Shown: positions 1-11,611 of the stretch, in pieces
How the letters are laid out: each line of letters opens with the position of its first letter
Position numbering within the stretch: the stretch's first letter is position 1
Source: Spinacia oleracea
Lineage: Eukaryota > Streptophyta > Magnoliopsida > Caryophyllales > Amaranthaceae
Reading direction: 5' to 3'
Length of the DNA stretch: 64,000 nt
Assembly: GCF_020520425.1 (NCBI RefSeq)
Contig: NC_079489.1
Location: 19,802,001 to 19,866,000 of the forward strand
Translations under genes and position numbers: made by a program
The notes under the pieces: generated by a model
The model's input: the letters and a program-made list of their open reading frames with translations, nothing else
The model's database searches: none
What the model was told of the DNA's origin: nothing

Positions 1-712
1 ATAAAGTGTCGCAGTGTCCATAGTGATGTCGGAGAGTTAATCTGACATGGGTATTTCAGATGAAATGAAGAGTCAGTGCAACAAACACGCTGGTGAAAGA
101 ACGGAAAAAGACATTTTCACCCTCGTTGGGCACAATTTTGTGCCTTTGTCAAAAGTTAAGATACTAATGATCTAGTTGCAAAATCACTCTAGTGATAAAG
201 TCCGAGGGGTTGTATACAATAGGTTATAAGTTCAAATTCCGCCTTCCTCCATTTGTAATTTATAATTGTTTTTTACCTCATCCACGAAAAAAAAAGTAAT
301 ACACCAAAAGTTCAAAATGCAATATTGTTGAGAGGTCAATTATGTATTTTAGCACTTTGTAGTACTACTTTGATGTTTCTTCTGAGAGAGGACTTGAGCA
401 TATTTTGAGCACCCTGATACTGACAATTTGTCCTGTTAAAGAATGTCCACTTTGTTATTCTAATTCAGATACTCGATCATAATATTGTTGGTTTAGGAAA
501 AATTTCTTAATAAACAACTTTTTGAATATTCAACAACTAATAACATTGAATTGTTTGGTTTTAAAAAGTAATGCAGTACGAATTTGACAAGATTAATATG
601 GAGTAACTCGCAAAAGTTGAACATGTTTATGGAACCCCAAACATCTTGTGTATTTAAGGAGTATATTATTAAATAAATAGAAAAATAGTCTGTAATAGAT
701 AGATGGGCGAGT
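1..712. other. Intergenic, no gene; weak tRNA-derived SINE-like patch
   Basis: No convincing coding frame. Around 165-285 there is a short stretch that resembles RNA polymerase III A and B boxes (an AGTGATAAAG-type motif, then TTCAAATTCC about 40 bases later) followed by a T-rich tail, as in plant tRNA-derived SINEs. No target duplication was found, so the SINE idea is weak. Confidence 0.25.
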
Positions 713-934
713 TTAGGCCCTGTCTAGTTCACCTTATTTCAGGACCTTATTACTTATTTCAGATTTAATCAGATCAGATTAGACCAGAACAGATCAGATC
801 AGATCAGAAAAAATAAGTTCAGACCAGATCAGACCAGACCAGACCAGATCAGATCAGACAAGACCCAATTATTATGATGATTATTATTATTATATATTTA
901 TATCATTGTTAAGGGATACACTTACCTTTTCCGG

Positions 935-1215
935 CCGTATTTATTTAAGAGATACACTTACCATTTTTAATAACTTATCAACACCACCATCTAATTAAAT
1001 AATCTATCTAATATATCATATGTTCCACCACCCTATTAACACAAATAATTTCAGAACTACACCCCACCTCCACCCCCTAAAATGAATGGTCCCCACTTAT
1101 TTTACCTATTAAAATATCTACCCAACCTCACTTGTTTTATTACTTTATTTCATTCAATTTTTTTCTTAATACACGTGTCCGGCCAAGTCTACCCCTTAAA
1201 TAAATACGGAGGGAG
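935..1215. mobile_element. Degenerate Stowaway-like MITE nested in the Harbinger element
   Basis: The right end reads ...AAATACGGAGGGAG followed by TA, the usual Stowaway terminus. A matching inverted segment, CCGTATTTATTTAAG, lies at about 935-950. The left CTCCCTCCG tip is altered, so the left boundary is approximate. Confidence 0.5.
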
Positions 1216-1399
1216 TATTACTTAAGGCATAAAAAACATTAACAAAACATTCAAATTCATCATGTCCAAATTAAAACCATTAAGTCCAGATCAGAAACGA
1301 TATGATCAGGTCATGTCCATATCAAAACTGATTTTTATAGATCAGAACCATTATATATCTAGACCAGAACTGATAGGATCAGATAATATCCATATCATA

Positions 1400-1985
1400 A
1401 CTGATCTGTACAGATCATGTCCAAATCTGCAAAGATCTTGTCTACATCAGAACCAATACTTACATAACCAATATGTTCGGATCAAAACCGATTTGTATAG
1501 ATCATGTCCAAATCAGAATCGATATGTCCAGATTATAACTGGTCTAGATATCGACTATGTACAGATTATGTTCAGATCATAATTTTTTGCAAAGATCATG
1601 TCCATATCAGAATTGATTTCTACTGATCATGACTAGATCAGAACTGGTCTGTACAGATCATGTACAGATCAGAAATGATCTGTACAGATCATGTCAAGAG
1701 CAAAACTGATCTGTATAGATCACGTCGAGATCACAACTGATCTGTACAGATCATGTCCAGATCAGAGCTGAACTGTACAGATCATGTCCAGATCAGAACT
1801 AGTATGTACAGGTCATGTCCATATTAGAACTGAACTGTATGGATCATGTCCAGATCAGAACTGATCATGTCCAGAACATAACAGATCTGTACAAATCATG
1901 TCCAGAACAGAACCGATCTATACAGATCATATCCAAATCATAACCGATCTATATAGATCATGTCTAGGTCTATCTAATATAAGGA
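1400..1985. repeat. Degenerate ~30-bp tandem array (AGATCATGTCCAGATCAGAA type)
   Basis: Repeating units of roughly 28-35 bases combine AGATCATGTCC, AGATCAGAAC and TGATCTGTAC. GATC-centred palindromes recur in every unit. A 106-codon open frame beginning at 1262 is only a by-product of the repeat and is not called as a gene. Confidence 0.7.
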
Positions 1986-2259
1986 ATAGTTAATTATGAG
2001 CAAAGTCAAATAAATAATAACAATATTATAAATCTGTGTAATATTTATTTTACACGTAAGTCGTTTAATATTAATAAATATAGATTTTTGTTTAAACTTA
2101 ATTATGAAGAATCAGATCAGATCATAAAAAATAAGTTCAGATCAGATCAGATCAGAAAAAATAAGTTCGTATCAGATCAGATCAGGAGAAATAAGGTGAC
2201 CTAAACAGGGCCTTATTGGACCACTTTAACCATTTTAAAACATAGAGGTAGTTGGTAAA

Positions 2260-2655
2260 TCTATACCTAGTATTTAAAAAGCGAAATCACATTTGATTAG
2301 ATGACACGTGTCAACACATTTGATTAGATGACACCTGTCATCCATTTTTTCCTCCATCAATTTGGTTTTTTATTTTATTTTTTCTTTGTTGTTTGATATA
2401 TTATACAAATCCAATCGCCTCTTTCATACAACATCAATTCACCAATCTATTCATTCAACATCTTTCACTTCATCTTCCCGATTAACACTCAATATTAAAA
2501 CACCATTTAATTTATGTATTCTTTCAACTTTCAAAATTTACCTCTATTTAAATCATATATTCTCTCCAAAATCACAAGTTCAATAAAATTAGAACTTAAA
2601 AAGATATACTAAATACTATACAACCGCCCATTCTTTAAACGGGCTCAAAAGCTAG
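2260..2655 (+). mobile_element. Short non-autonomous Helitron
   Basis: It begins TCTATACCTAGTATTTAAAA directly after an A, and ends with a small hairpin (CCGCCCATTC...GGGC region), then CAAAAGCTAG followed by T. That is the Helitron pattern: 5' TC, 3' hairpin plus CTRR, insertion between A and T, no target duplication. The same ends recur in a second copy at 6478-6906. There is no coding capacity. Confidence 0.75.
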
Positions 2656-2704
2656 TTAAGTTTTAAATATGTGTATTTGGTGCAATAAATTTAAGTACAT
2701 GTGT

Positions 2705-3224
2705 TGTTATAACCAAACACGTGCCACGAACAATTGAGAATAATATTATCGTATTATTAAGTTCCTGCAAAATAATACAATAACCTCTCAATTGATGATT
2801 TCTCGCACCGATGTATTTTTCCTCTTATTTTTCTAGTTAGGCCTACATCCCCTTGTATAGGCTAAACTACACACCCTCGTATACTAGAATTATACTTGCT
2901 CCCAAGTCTACTTAATTCTAAAGATTGTTATATGCCAAAATACTATCTAGTTACCTAATTACAATTTGTATTAAGCTAGAAACTAAATAATAAACTAACA
3001 GTCCTAAAAAGCTACGAAACTTGTGTATTGTTGAAGCTCCAACTACTTGAGGCCTAATGATATCTTTGCTACCTAACATGGTTTCATTAATTACTAAGTG
3101 CAACAATGCTATGTCATTATACTGCAACAATACTTGTTTTTAGGTACAACTCAACTTACGCTTTGACCCCAAACTTTGACACGAGCCTTTATCGGTTTAA
3201 CTAAGTTGTGTTTATTTCATAACA
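2705..3224 (-). repeat. 3' LTR of the minus-strand copia element, with the pre-insertion sequence
   Basis: This 520-bp LTR aligns along its length with 4523-7062 and lacks the solo LTR, hAT-like element and Helitron found there. It preserves the empty sites: CCAACTACTTGAGGCC near 3045, and ATGTCA|TTATACT at 3116/3117. A purine run (complement of AACCTTCCCTT at 3225-3235) next to its inner edge is the expected polypurine tract. Confidence 0.75.
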
Positions 3225-4522
3225 AACCTTCCCTTAAATTCAACTTAGTTTTCTCACGAACCAACGAATATATTTCAGAACTTGTCTTCCCTTGAGCCAA
3301 AAAATATCCCTCGTTACCTCATCAAGTATAAAGGTTTTGTTTATTACGCCGTCCCTTCAAGATCACACTCCTAGTATTGGTGACCTTCAACGACCTCCCT
3401 CAATATGAATAGCATAACAAAAACCATTCATACGACCCAAAGATATGAGATTACGATCAAGTTTCGAAATATACCTTACCTCTTGTAATTTTTGTGTCTT
3501 CCCTTCATGTGTCTTGATCTCAACCTCACCTACACCCTCAACCTTAGCATCTTCCCATTAGTAAGGTAATACACAACCCCACTTTGTTTATATGAAGCAA
3601 ACCAATCTTTGCTAAAACAAATATATATGTTGTAAGCATCCCGAATCCAAAATCCAACCCTCTTTTGGATCTTTACTCTCCTCCACAACGAGAGTCATAT
3701 CCTCATCAATAGCATTTGTAGCAGCACCTCCAGCCCTTCCGTCCCTCAACACCATCAAGTCTTCCTTGTACTTAGGTCACTTTGATTGTATATGTCCTAA
3801 CTCGTCACAATACCAAAACTTGATGTTGGGGTTTGTATTTCTCCCCTTCCTCTTGCCTTTCCATTTATTGCTACTACCCTCCGCTACCAATATTTCTCCT
3901 CTATGGATTGATGACGACCCCCCCTTACTTCATGAACCTCCCCGCCTCGAATAATGCCACCACAGTATCGTCCAAAACAATTGTTGTCTTACATACAAGT
4001 AAAATAGTGATCATAGAGTTATAACTTTTAGGAAGAGATGTCAACAATAAAATTTCCTTGTCCTCCTCGATTTTCACATCTAAACTCGCCAATTGGGTGA
4101 TCAAGCCATTAAACTATTTAGATGATCTTGTAGTGCGTTGGCTTCCTCCTTCTCGAGTGAATAAAGGTCATTCTTCAAGAACAACTTGTTGGCCAATAAT
4201 TTAGATGCGTACATCTTAATCAATTTATCCCACAACTCTTTTTGAATTATTATCCTCTAATACGTTATACGTTGTACGTACTTGATCTCCGGTGCAAGAG
4301 TCAATCTAATCGTACTAGTAGCCCCTAGTTGCATATCCTCCCACTTGTCCTTGTCCACCAAATCAGGTTTCTTATCCTCCAAAGTCTTGCGAATACCTTA
4401 ATGTATAAGAATATACTTAATTTTACTTTACAACAATGAGAATTCATCTTCCTGTTAAAAGCTTCTACCTTATACTTGTTCCCGAAATCATCCATGGTTG
4501 AAACCCAGCTCTGATACCAATT
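3225..4522 (-). pseudogene. Ty1-copia gag/protease remnant
   Basis: Read on the minus strand, gag starts near 4493 with MDDFGNKYKVEAFN, a start seen in Tnt1/Tork-like copia elements. A degenerate zinc knuckle lies near 3780-3830 (WYCDELGHIQS, with a stop where the last cysteine should follow), and a WILDSG protease motif near 3650. Several stops and frameshifts make it non-functional. Everything downstream of the protease is missing before the 3' LTR. Confidence 0.7.
4508..4519 (-). promoter_or_regulatory. Primer-binding site (initiator Met tRNA type)
   Basis: On the minus strand it reads TGGTATCAGAGC, the usual copia primer-binding site complementary to initiator methionine tRNA. It sits three bases inside the 5' LTR, which fixes both the element's orientation and its LTR boundary at 4523. 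Confidence 0.85.
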
Positions 4523-4894
4523 TGTTATAACCAAATACATGCCACGAACGATTGATAACAAACCATGCAAATACAATGTAGAACAAAAAGCAATAACAAT
4601 AATAAAGGACACAAGTGTTTGTGAGGAAATTTAGATTTCCTCCCCTCAAATATTATCGTATTATTAAGTTCATGCAAAATAATACAATAACTTCTCAATT
4701 GATGATTTCTCTCACCAATGTATTTTCGCTAGTATTTTCTATCTAGGACTAAACCCCCTTATACAAGCTAAATTAGACACCCTCGTGTAATAGAATTATA
4801 CGTGCTCCCTAAGTCTAATTAGTTCTATAGATTGTTATATACCAAAATACTATCTAGTTTCCTAATAATTTGTGTATTATTGAAGCTCCAACTA

Positions 4895-5601
4895 TGGCGA
4901 AATAGGTAAATAACAAAATGATGTTGCAACAATAATAATGTAATTGGAATAAACTTATCCCGATATTATGATGAACGAAATGAACGATTTGGAACAATTG
5001 TCGCGCCGTGGCCGAACCACTGCTCTAAAAACCAATGTCGCACTACCCCGGTGCAATAGAATGCTTGCGGTTGTCCTCCAGGGTTAACACGACATCAAGA
5101 CTTGTGTGAACTGACAAGACTCGATAGGAGAGTAGAATACTTGCCCAAAAACAGAATAATTTTAGAGAGGATGAATGTGTTTTCGTTTTGTGTGGTGTCA
5201 AGTGTGATTGCTCAACGCCTTGATTAATATAATCAAGTTGATGGGAAATGGAATAGTCAAAAGATATTTACAAAGAGAAAATAAATGACTCATATTCCAA
5301 CGTATACGGAATAAATGGTGTAACAACCATAAGATTTCCGATAACAATGACCAAACAAAACAAATAGGTAGGCCCACGACTCACCCACGCATGACCCAAG
5401 GCCCTAGTCCGACCCAGTCACCGTGCGCGTGTGAGTATGTCCACCAATACCTCATTCCACTTTCTCAAACATGTAGTATTACCAACACCCCAATGTATAA
5501 AGTAAGGAAACACTTAGTATTCTTTCCATGTGCGAGAAAAGGTCTACTCGTTTTTCTTTACTCTCATTTGTGGGCTTCTTTGAGCATATAGAACTCCAAC
5601 A
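4895..5601 (-). mobile_element. Solo LTR nested in the copia LTR
   Basis: On the minus strand the 707-bp insert starts TGTTGGAGTTCTATATGC and ends in CA, standard LTR tips. It is bracketed by CCAACTA at 4888-4894 and 5602-5608, which occurs once in the sister LTR. No internal retrotransposon sequence is present, so it is a solo LTR. The 7-bp direct repeat is longer than the usual 5 bp, so part may be chance. Confidence 0.65.
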
Positions 5602-5614
5602 CCAACTACTTGAG

Positions 5615-6403
5615 TAGGGATGTCAATTAGCCGATACACTCGCGAACAGCTCGTGAACAAGCTCGGTCAAAACTCGTTCATTAGTAAACAAACGAGCTTG
5701 AACAAAAATTTTAAGCTCGTTTAATAAATGATGCTAGCTCGAACAACCTACTGTTCGGCTCGTTTAGGATCGCGAACAACTCGTTCATGTTCGTTGCCAA
5801 GCTCGTTCGTGTTCGTTTAAAAGCTCATTTAAAAGCTCGTTTATATTAAATTTCTACAAAAATGTTTCTATAATAAATATAGTAAAATATTAACAAATAA
5901 TATATTATGATATTATTCATATAATTATGCTAAAATTAAGGGTAAGAAATTAACTAAATACTAGTATACTACCCAAACTACCAAAATCGTATGTGTTTAC
6001 TATTCTTATTTCTTCAATCAAGGATATATTAATATTCTTAAAGGTCAAACCCTTAAGTTTATGTTTTTATGTTTTATAATTTTTGAAAACAATATTTCTC
6101 TTATTAATATGATCGTTTAAATTCAATCTTGTTTGTTTATTAAGGCTCGTTTGTTAAAAGCTCGTTTATTAAGGCTCGTCTGCTAATAGCTCGGCTCAAC
6201 TCGAGCTTGAACTTAAACAAGCTACTCGTGAGCTAAGCTCGAACAACGAAAAACTTAAATGAGCCAAGCTCGAACAGGAAAAATGAAAGCTCGGTTAAGC
6301 TCGGCTCGAGCTCGAGCTCGAGCTCGAAAATTTCCTATCAAGGCTAGCTCGAACAGGAAAATACTCGATTCGACTCGGCTCGACTCGACTCGTTGACATC
6401 CTA
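5615..6403. mobile_element. hAT-like non-autonomous element rich in GAGCTCGAACA motifs
   Basis: Inverted tips TAGGGATGTCAA and TTGACATCCTA are flanked by 8-bp near-identical duplications, TACTTGAG (5607-5614) and TACTTGAA (6404-6411). The sister LTR contains this sequence once. Eight-base duplications with TAGGG-type tips fit the hAT superfamily. Both sub-terminal regions carry many copies of GCTCG/CGAGC in both orientations, so the element can fold back on itself. No transposase frame is present. Confidence 0.75.
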
Positions 6404-6477
6404 TACTTGAAGCCTAATGATGTCTTTGCCGCCTAACATTGTTGCATTAATTACCAAGTGCAAACAATGCTATGTCA

Positions 6478-6906
6478 TCTATACCTAGTATTTAAAAAGC
6501 AAAACCATAAATCTATAGATGACATGTGGCATCCCCTTTTTCATGCATCATTTGTTGACATGTGGCATCCCCTTTTTTAATTCATCATTTTTTTTCCAAT
6601 TGTTTCTTATATTTTACGACTAGCACCTTTTCCACTTCATATTCTCCATTCAACATTGGTTTACCATTTTAATTCATATATCAGTATTCAATCTTTTCCA
6701 CTTCATCTCTTTCTTTAATACTTAATATTAATTTCATCATTTAATTTAATTTTATAAAGTATATTCTTTTAACCTTCAAATTTCTCACCTCTTTTAAATC
6801 ATATATTCCTACTCAAATACAATCTAGCCCTCCAAAAAAAATTGAATTTCAAAAGACAGTTTAACAACCATTAATTGCCCGTTCTTGGAACGGGCTTAAG
6901 AGCTAG
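6478..6906 (+). mobile_element. Non-autonomous Helitron with an observable empty site
   Basis: The 429-bp insert starts TCTATACCTAGTATTTAAAA and ends with the hairpin GCCCGTTCTTGGAACGGGC plus TTAAGAGCTAG. It interrupts ATGTCA|TTATACT, which is uninterrupted at 3111-3123 in the sister LTR. Insertion is therefore exactly between A and T with no duplication, as expected of Helitrons. Confidence 0.85.
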
Positions 6907-7062
6907 TTATACTTCAAAGGCCTCCAAGTCTCCAACGACTAAGTGTCCGCAACTCACACTTATTAATTTTCTTGACTTCAGGCACGATCCAACTTACTCT
7001 TTGACCCCAAACTCTGACACGAGCCTTAATCGGTTTAACTAAGTTGTGTTTATTTCCTAACA

Positions 7063-7656
7063 ATTGTATTTGGTGAAAATTAAGTTTATGACTAATGGAG
7101 CACTAACAGATCGTCTAAAATTTGGGTATTGACGCACTTTTGAAAAAATATGGATAGTTTATGTATTTTGAAAACTTAGAGGGTATTTAGTGCATTTCGT
7201 GAAATTTCGGGGGCATTTTATGAAAAAAACCGTTACTCCGTATTTTTTTTTTTATAGAGATACACATATTTTTTTTAATAAAAAATATATCTTCAAAATC
7301 ACTCCCAATGTATAAAGGTAACCCTTGTAATGATGTAACCCTTTAAAAAGTTTATCCATAAAAAAATATTTCATAATATAAAATGTTAATCAAAATGTAT
7401 TAAAATTTAACAAAATTTGGGTATATGTTATCTCGATGTTTGTACATCGGGTGCGTGCAAAATCTATTACAATCGCAATTTATTTTAATAGTTTCACATC
7501 CCAATTTAAATAAAGCAGTTTTCATCAAACTTCTTCAAGCTCTTCTTTCCTATCATCTCAATTTTTTTTCCATTCATTTTCTCCTGTACTAAATACTTAG
7601 TAGATAAATGTAATCTTAAGATAAACCCGTGTATCGGTGTATTGCACGGGCTGAAT
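7063..7656. other. AT-rich intergenic DNA, no gene
   Basis: No coding frame. Repeat-like fragments of the GGGTATTTAGTGCATTTCG type are present, and a GC-rich stem (CCCGTGTATCGG...CACGGG, 7626-7650) lies immediately left of the next transposon. Confidence 0.4.
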
Positions 7657-8228
7657 TAGGGGTGAGCAAAAAGTCAGGGTACCCTGAATCGGAACCAGAA
7701 CCTGCTAGGAACCTGCGGTTCCGGAACCGGAACCTGTTGTTCAGGTTCCGGTTCCGGGTAACAAATTTGGGAACATGTTGCAACAGGTTCCGGTTCCGGT
7801 TCTCATATTTTTGAAACGGGTACCCTGTTGGGTACCCTGTACTCACTAATTCTCACATGGAGTACCCAAAATAAGGAACTGGGCCATATAAAAATGTTTC
7901 ATATTCCCAAAATATAAAACAATCCAAGCTAATTTTGGAAAATATAAATATAGAATTACATCTTAAGCCCAAACTATAAAATAATTAAAGCCCAAACCAT
8001 AAAGTAGATAGTTTTTCAATAAAAATATCAATAATTTATTTAAAATTTCAAAATAACAGGGTACCCTGAATCGGAACTTGTTGCAACAGGTTCCGGTTCC
8101 GGTTCTCATTTTCAGGAACCTGTTGCAACAAGTCCCGATTTCGATTCCCAATTTGAGGAACCTGTTGCAACAGGTTCCGATTCCGATTCCTGAAATTTTA
8201 ACAGGGTACCCTATTGTGCTCACCCCTA
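7657..8228. mobile_element. hAT-like foldback element with GGAACCTGTTGCAACAGG palindromes
   Basis: The tips TAGGGGTGAGCA and TGCTCACCCCTA are exact inverted repeats, continuing into GGGTACCCTG on both sides. Flanks GGCTGAAT (7649-7656) and AGCTGAAT (8229-8236) form an 8-bp near-duplication. Inside, a palindrome (CCTGTTGCAACAGG) and GGTTCCGGTTCC runs recur about five times. The open frames over this stretch are repeat artefacts; no transposase is encoded. Confidence 0.75.
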
Positions 8229-8236
8229 AGCTGAAT

Positions 8237-10893
8237 AATTAGTACGAAGTAGTATGTATATTAACTGATATGTTGGTCAGAGTTGCATAATCAAGATTAT
8301 GAACCTAAGACTCCAAAGGGCTAAGGATTAGTCGATTAGATATGTAGTTAACTATACCGTGGTCAAACTTGCATCATAAATCAAGCTTATCTCAAGTTTT
8401 TATAATCTTTAATCTACGAAATCACTTGCGATAAGCATCATACTAAATTACAAATAAGTAGTCAAATACTTTTACTCTGTTCTCTTTCAAGGAAGACAAG
8501 AGTATTGGAAAGTTTCCATTGTATTTGTACGATGAATTACGTTTACTTTTCTTTTAGCCATCAAGGCGTCAAAGCAGCCATAATAACCCTATATTTATTT
8601 TAGTTTAACTAACTATATAACTCGAGGCTGGTGATTTTAAGTCCATAACTATTATTTACGAAAAGTATAAATTAAATACCATATCTGCAGACTTTTAAGT
8701 AGTATTAAAATATTCATTTAAAGGCAAACTTTTATTAATTTAAGTTCATCTTTTACTCATTTAAGCTCAAACATATTCATTAATTGACATTTTTTTTCTA
8801 CCTTTTTCCCCTTTTCTTACTGATTTATTTACTGTACGAAAACGTTAATACTCCATTATATGCACTATTCACAAATCACAACTATTGTTTTTCAATTTCC
8901 TTCGGAGATAGGAGTGTAACTTTGACCCCAATCGATTAGATCGGATTGGAGTCGAGTCGGGCTAAAAAGCTTTCCAAGGCCCGAACACATACTATTGCAA
9001 GTCCCGACATGTTGTGTTATTTTTATTTAATTTTTATAAAAGAAAATTGACCAGAATTATGATAGTCTTGTCTTAATACTATATTCTAACTTACCAACAT
9101 ATTGTGTTATAACTACACATTCCTTTAGCATCTTTATATAAATAATAAATTTAGTGATTAAAATTTACTTCGTATAATTCTTGCTCTTTTTACGGTGAGC
9201 CATAAATTTAAAAGCGTTTTGATTGAACTTGTGATCGAGGTAAATGAAATTAGATACTAGACATGCATCATATATAGTGGATATCATCTTCAAAACTGTA
9301 TCAAGAAAACAAAAATATGAAGTTTATCATAATATGTGACAAAACGTCTGCTCGATCACCTGCTCATGATTGAAATTTTTTAGGGTTGCAACTTGCAAAC
9401 TCAAGATTGACATTTTGGTAAATGGTAATTGTATTTAAAATGGAAATGGCGTGTTTTATGCCTAATTTCAACGCTAAATAAGATTAGTTCAATTCTTGTA
9501 CAACCGAACCCAATTGAAGTAGTGCCTAATGATCAGACAGCTGGCTGATCGAGCATATTAAATCTCTAAGACAAAGTCCATCCAAAAGGAAGATATGTTC
9601 TATACGTAGTACTTTTTTAAAATATTATATATAAATGTCCAAATCCCAAATAAGTCTTCTAGATTAGGAAGAAACTATGTCATTCTTTCTTGTTGGCATG
9701 TTATTTTCGTTATCTTAATTAACCAATCCTCTTCCCCTACCCAAAATCGTTACCTCTGGCTACCGTTAACCGTTACTTTGTCAAACACTTGAAAATTTTA
9801 CTAATAGTCAAAACATTATCCGCTCATGCGTCCAAAATTTTTATACCAATAATTAAAAAACATATGAAATTAAAGGAGAACGTGAGAAAATGTAGTTTTA
9901 CAGTTGACAGTAATCGGGGTAAAATAGACAACCTTATATATAGGCTGATAAAATCCAAAATCGAACCCGTATCAGGGGCGGAGCCACTGTGTGAATTGTG
10001 GGTTTATTTGACCCCACTTAAAAGTTGATATTTTTTATTTTTATTTTCTATTTTATACAATCTATGAATATTGTAGGCTTTCCATAAAGATTTTACAATT
10101 TGCACCCACTCTAAATACAAAATATATATTTTGCAACTAGTAATATATTGTTTTAAATCTGCCACTAACCTATATATATACTTCGTGAGGATGGTAAAGA
10201 AAAAAAGTGTATGAGTTCTAAAAATAATTAAATTGGGTGATTCAATAATCGTGTAATTGTGGTCTTTGTCAATGATGAATAACATCTTTAGATCAACTGA
10301 ATTCCAATCGTGTAATCTTTAATGAGTCGTTAACATTATTCAATAATCGTGTCACTTCAGTTAAATTTACATTAATATAAAAATAAAAATTTGGGATATT
10401 CTTAGACCACTTACCACGTCACCTTTTTGAAAAAATAAAAATATATATAGTCACTAGGTGACCAACATTATTTTTAAATTACGTACAGTGAGTTATGTAT
10501 GTAGCACCTACATTGAAAGAATTATGCTTAGTATATGCAATAAAATACACATTTATATATGCTGGTTGTTTAATTTGGGGGAAAAGGCATAATTTAAAGA
10601 GAAGAAGACGACTTAGCTTAATTCTTCAAATAAAGATACCCAAATGTCGTCATTTCTATTTTTTAAATTGTTACATTATGTCGTCATCTGGCTTAGATTA
10701 AATGTAATCGCGAGGAATAGGCCATATAAACTTGGTTATGCACTGACGATGGCTAGGCTAAACATGACACACACACACAAAAAAAATATACTTCGTCCGT
10801 CCGTCCGTCCGTTCCAATTATGAGATAGATCGATCACTTAGCAAAGATATCCTGATTCATATTACCCAATTATGAGAAGAAGAAAAAAAAAAA
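8237..10893. other. AT-rich intergenic DNA, no supported gene
   Basis: Both strands are dense with stops. A GGGGCGGAGCCA motif at about 9974 resembles the end of some hAT-like elements, but no partner end was found. A (CGTC)n run lies at about 10796-10812. Confidence 0.4.
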
Positions 10894-10895
10894 TA

Positions 10896-11180
10896 CTCCG
10901 TCCGTCCCAGATAAGTTATTACACTTACCTTTGCACAAAGTTTTAGGTGATAAATGGTTGTTTGGTTATCAATTATTATTTTATTGAAAAAGTAGATGTG
11001 ATAGGAGTTAGTAGGGTATTGTTTTAATTGAATGAAAGAGGGTGTGTGGACAAACAAAAATTTAGTGGGAAGAGAGACAATATAATAATTGTAGGGTCAT
11101 TCCTAATTTAGAAGTGTAACAACTAATCTGGGACTGACGAAAAAGGAAAGTGTAACAACTAATCTGAGACTGACCCGATT
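10896..11180. mobile_element. Stowaway-like MITE with a duplicated right end
   Basis: The left end after TA reads CTCCGTCCGTCCCAGATAAG. The right end is its degenerate complement and is present twice in tandem (AAGTGTAACAACTAATCTG at about 11113 and 11149). The final bases are mutated, so the right boundary is approximate. Confidence 0.6.
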
Positions 11181-11611
11181 CGTACTATCCGTTTTATTAT
11201 AATGCTACGAGCCTACGACTAGACGAAATACATCATACTTGACATCTAATGAAATGAAACTTCATAAATATGGAGAATGACATTACATTATTTTAAACTC
11301 GAACAAAATGGCTCATCACCCTAATATTGTGTAATTAAAAAAAAAAAAACTAAATCCTTCAAAATAAGAGCCGATTTGAATGATTCATTTGCCACCCATG
11401 GATTTATTTGTAGACAACACTCGTTACAAGCTTTCCACCACTATTTAAATTCTATAAAACCAGATCGAGCATCAAAAATATTAGTACAAGTACAAAAAGT
11501 TGGCCTGGCAATTTGATAATCCTGCCAAATATTTTATTTATTTATTAATAATATATATTCGAATCAATAATTGTTAAATTAGCTTTCAATTCAAATAATA
11601 AAATGAAATAG

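Larger units (their letters stand above)
716..2212. mobile_element. PIF/Harbinger (Tourist-like) non-autonomous transposon
   Basis: The 25-bp ends are inverted: GGCCCTGTCTAGTTCACC... on the left and its near-perfect complement (GGCCCTGTTTAGGTCACC...) at 2188-2212. Both ends are flanked by TTA (713-715 and 2213-2215), the 3-bp target duplication typical of PIF/Harbinger elements, and the termini resemble known Tourist ends. At about 1.5 kb it is long for a MITE. It encodes no transposase, so it would need one supplied elsewhere. Just inside each end lie ATCAGATCAG repeats in the same orientation, and the interior is filled by a degenerate tandem array and a smaller nested MITE. Confidence 0.8.
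2705..7062 (-). mobile_element. Old Ty1-copia element, minus strand, with three elements nested in one LTR
   Basis: Two LTRs (2705-3224 and 4523-7062 including insertions) share the ends TGTTATAACC and TAACA in window orientation. Between them lie about 1.3 kb with a primer-binding site, a broken gag and the start of a protease region, but no reverse transcriptase or integrase; pol was lost, or the element is a deletion derivative. The flanking five bases do not form a clean duplication. Confidence 0.75.
4523..7062 (-). repeat. 5' LTR of the minus-strand copia element, split by three insertions
   Basis: LTR blocks at about 4523-4894, 5602-5614, 6404-6477 and 6907-7062 align in order with 2705-3224. 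The gaps are filled by elements at 4895-5601, 5615-6403 and 6478-6906. Independent small deletions have also accumulated in each LTR, which argues for considerable age. Confidence 0.75.

Noticed and set aside
1262-1582. 106-codon open frame
   Set aside because: It is composed of the 30-bp GATC-rich tandem repeat; its residues simply repeat the DNA unit.
7430-8243. Possible Helitron enclosing the hAT-like element (stem CCCGTG...CACGGG near 7626)
   Set aside because: Without the hAT insert the end reads TTAG rather than CTRR, and the proposed 5' TC start is unconvincing.
9960-10030. GGGGCGGAGCC motif as the end of a hAT element
   Set aside because: No complementary partner end or target duplication could be found within several kilobases.
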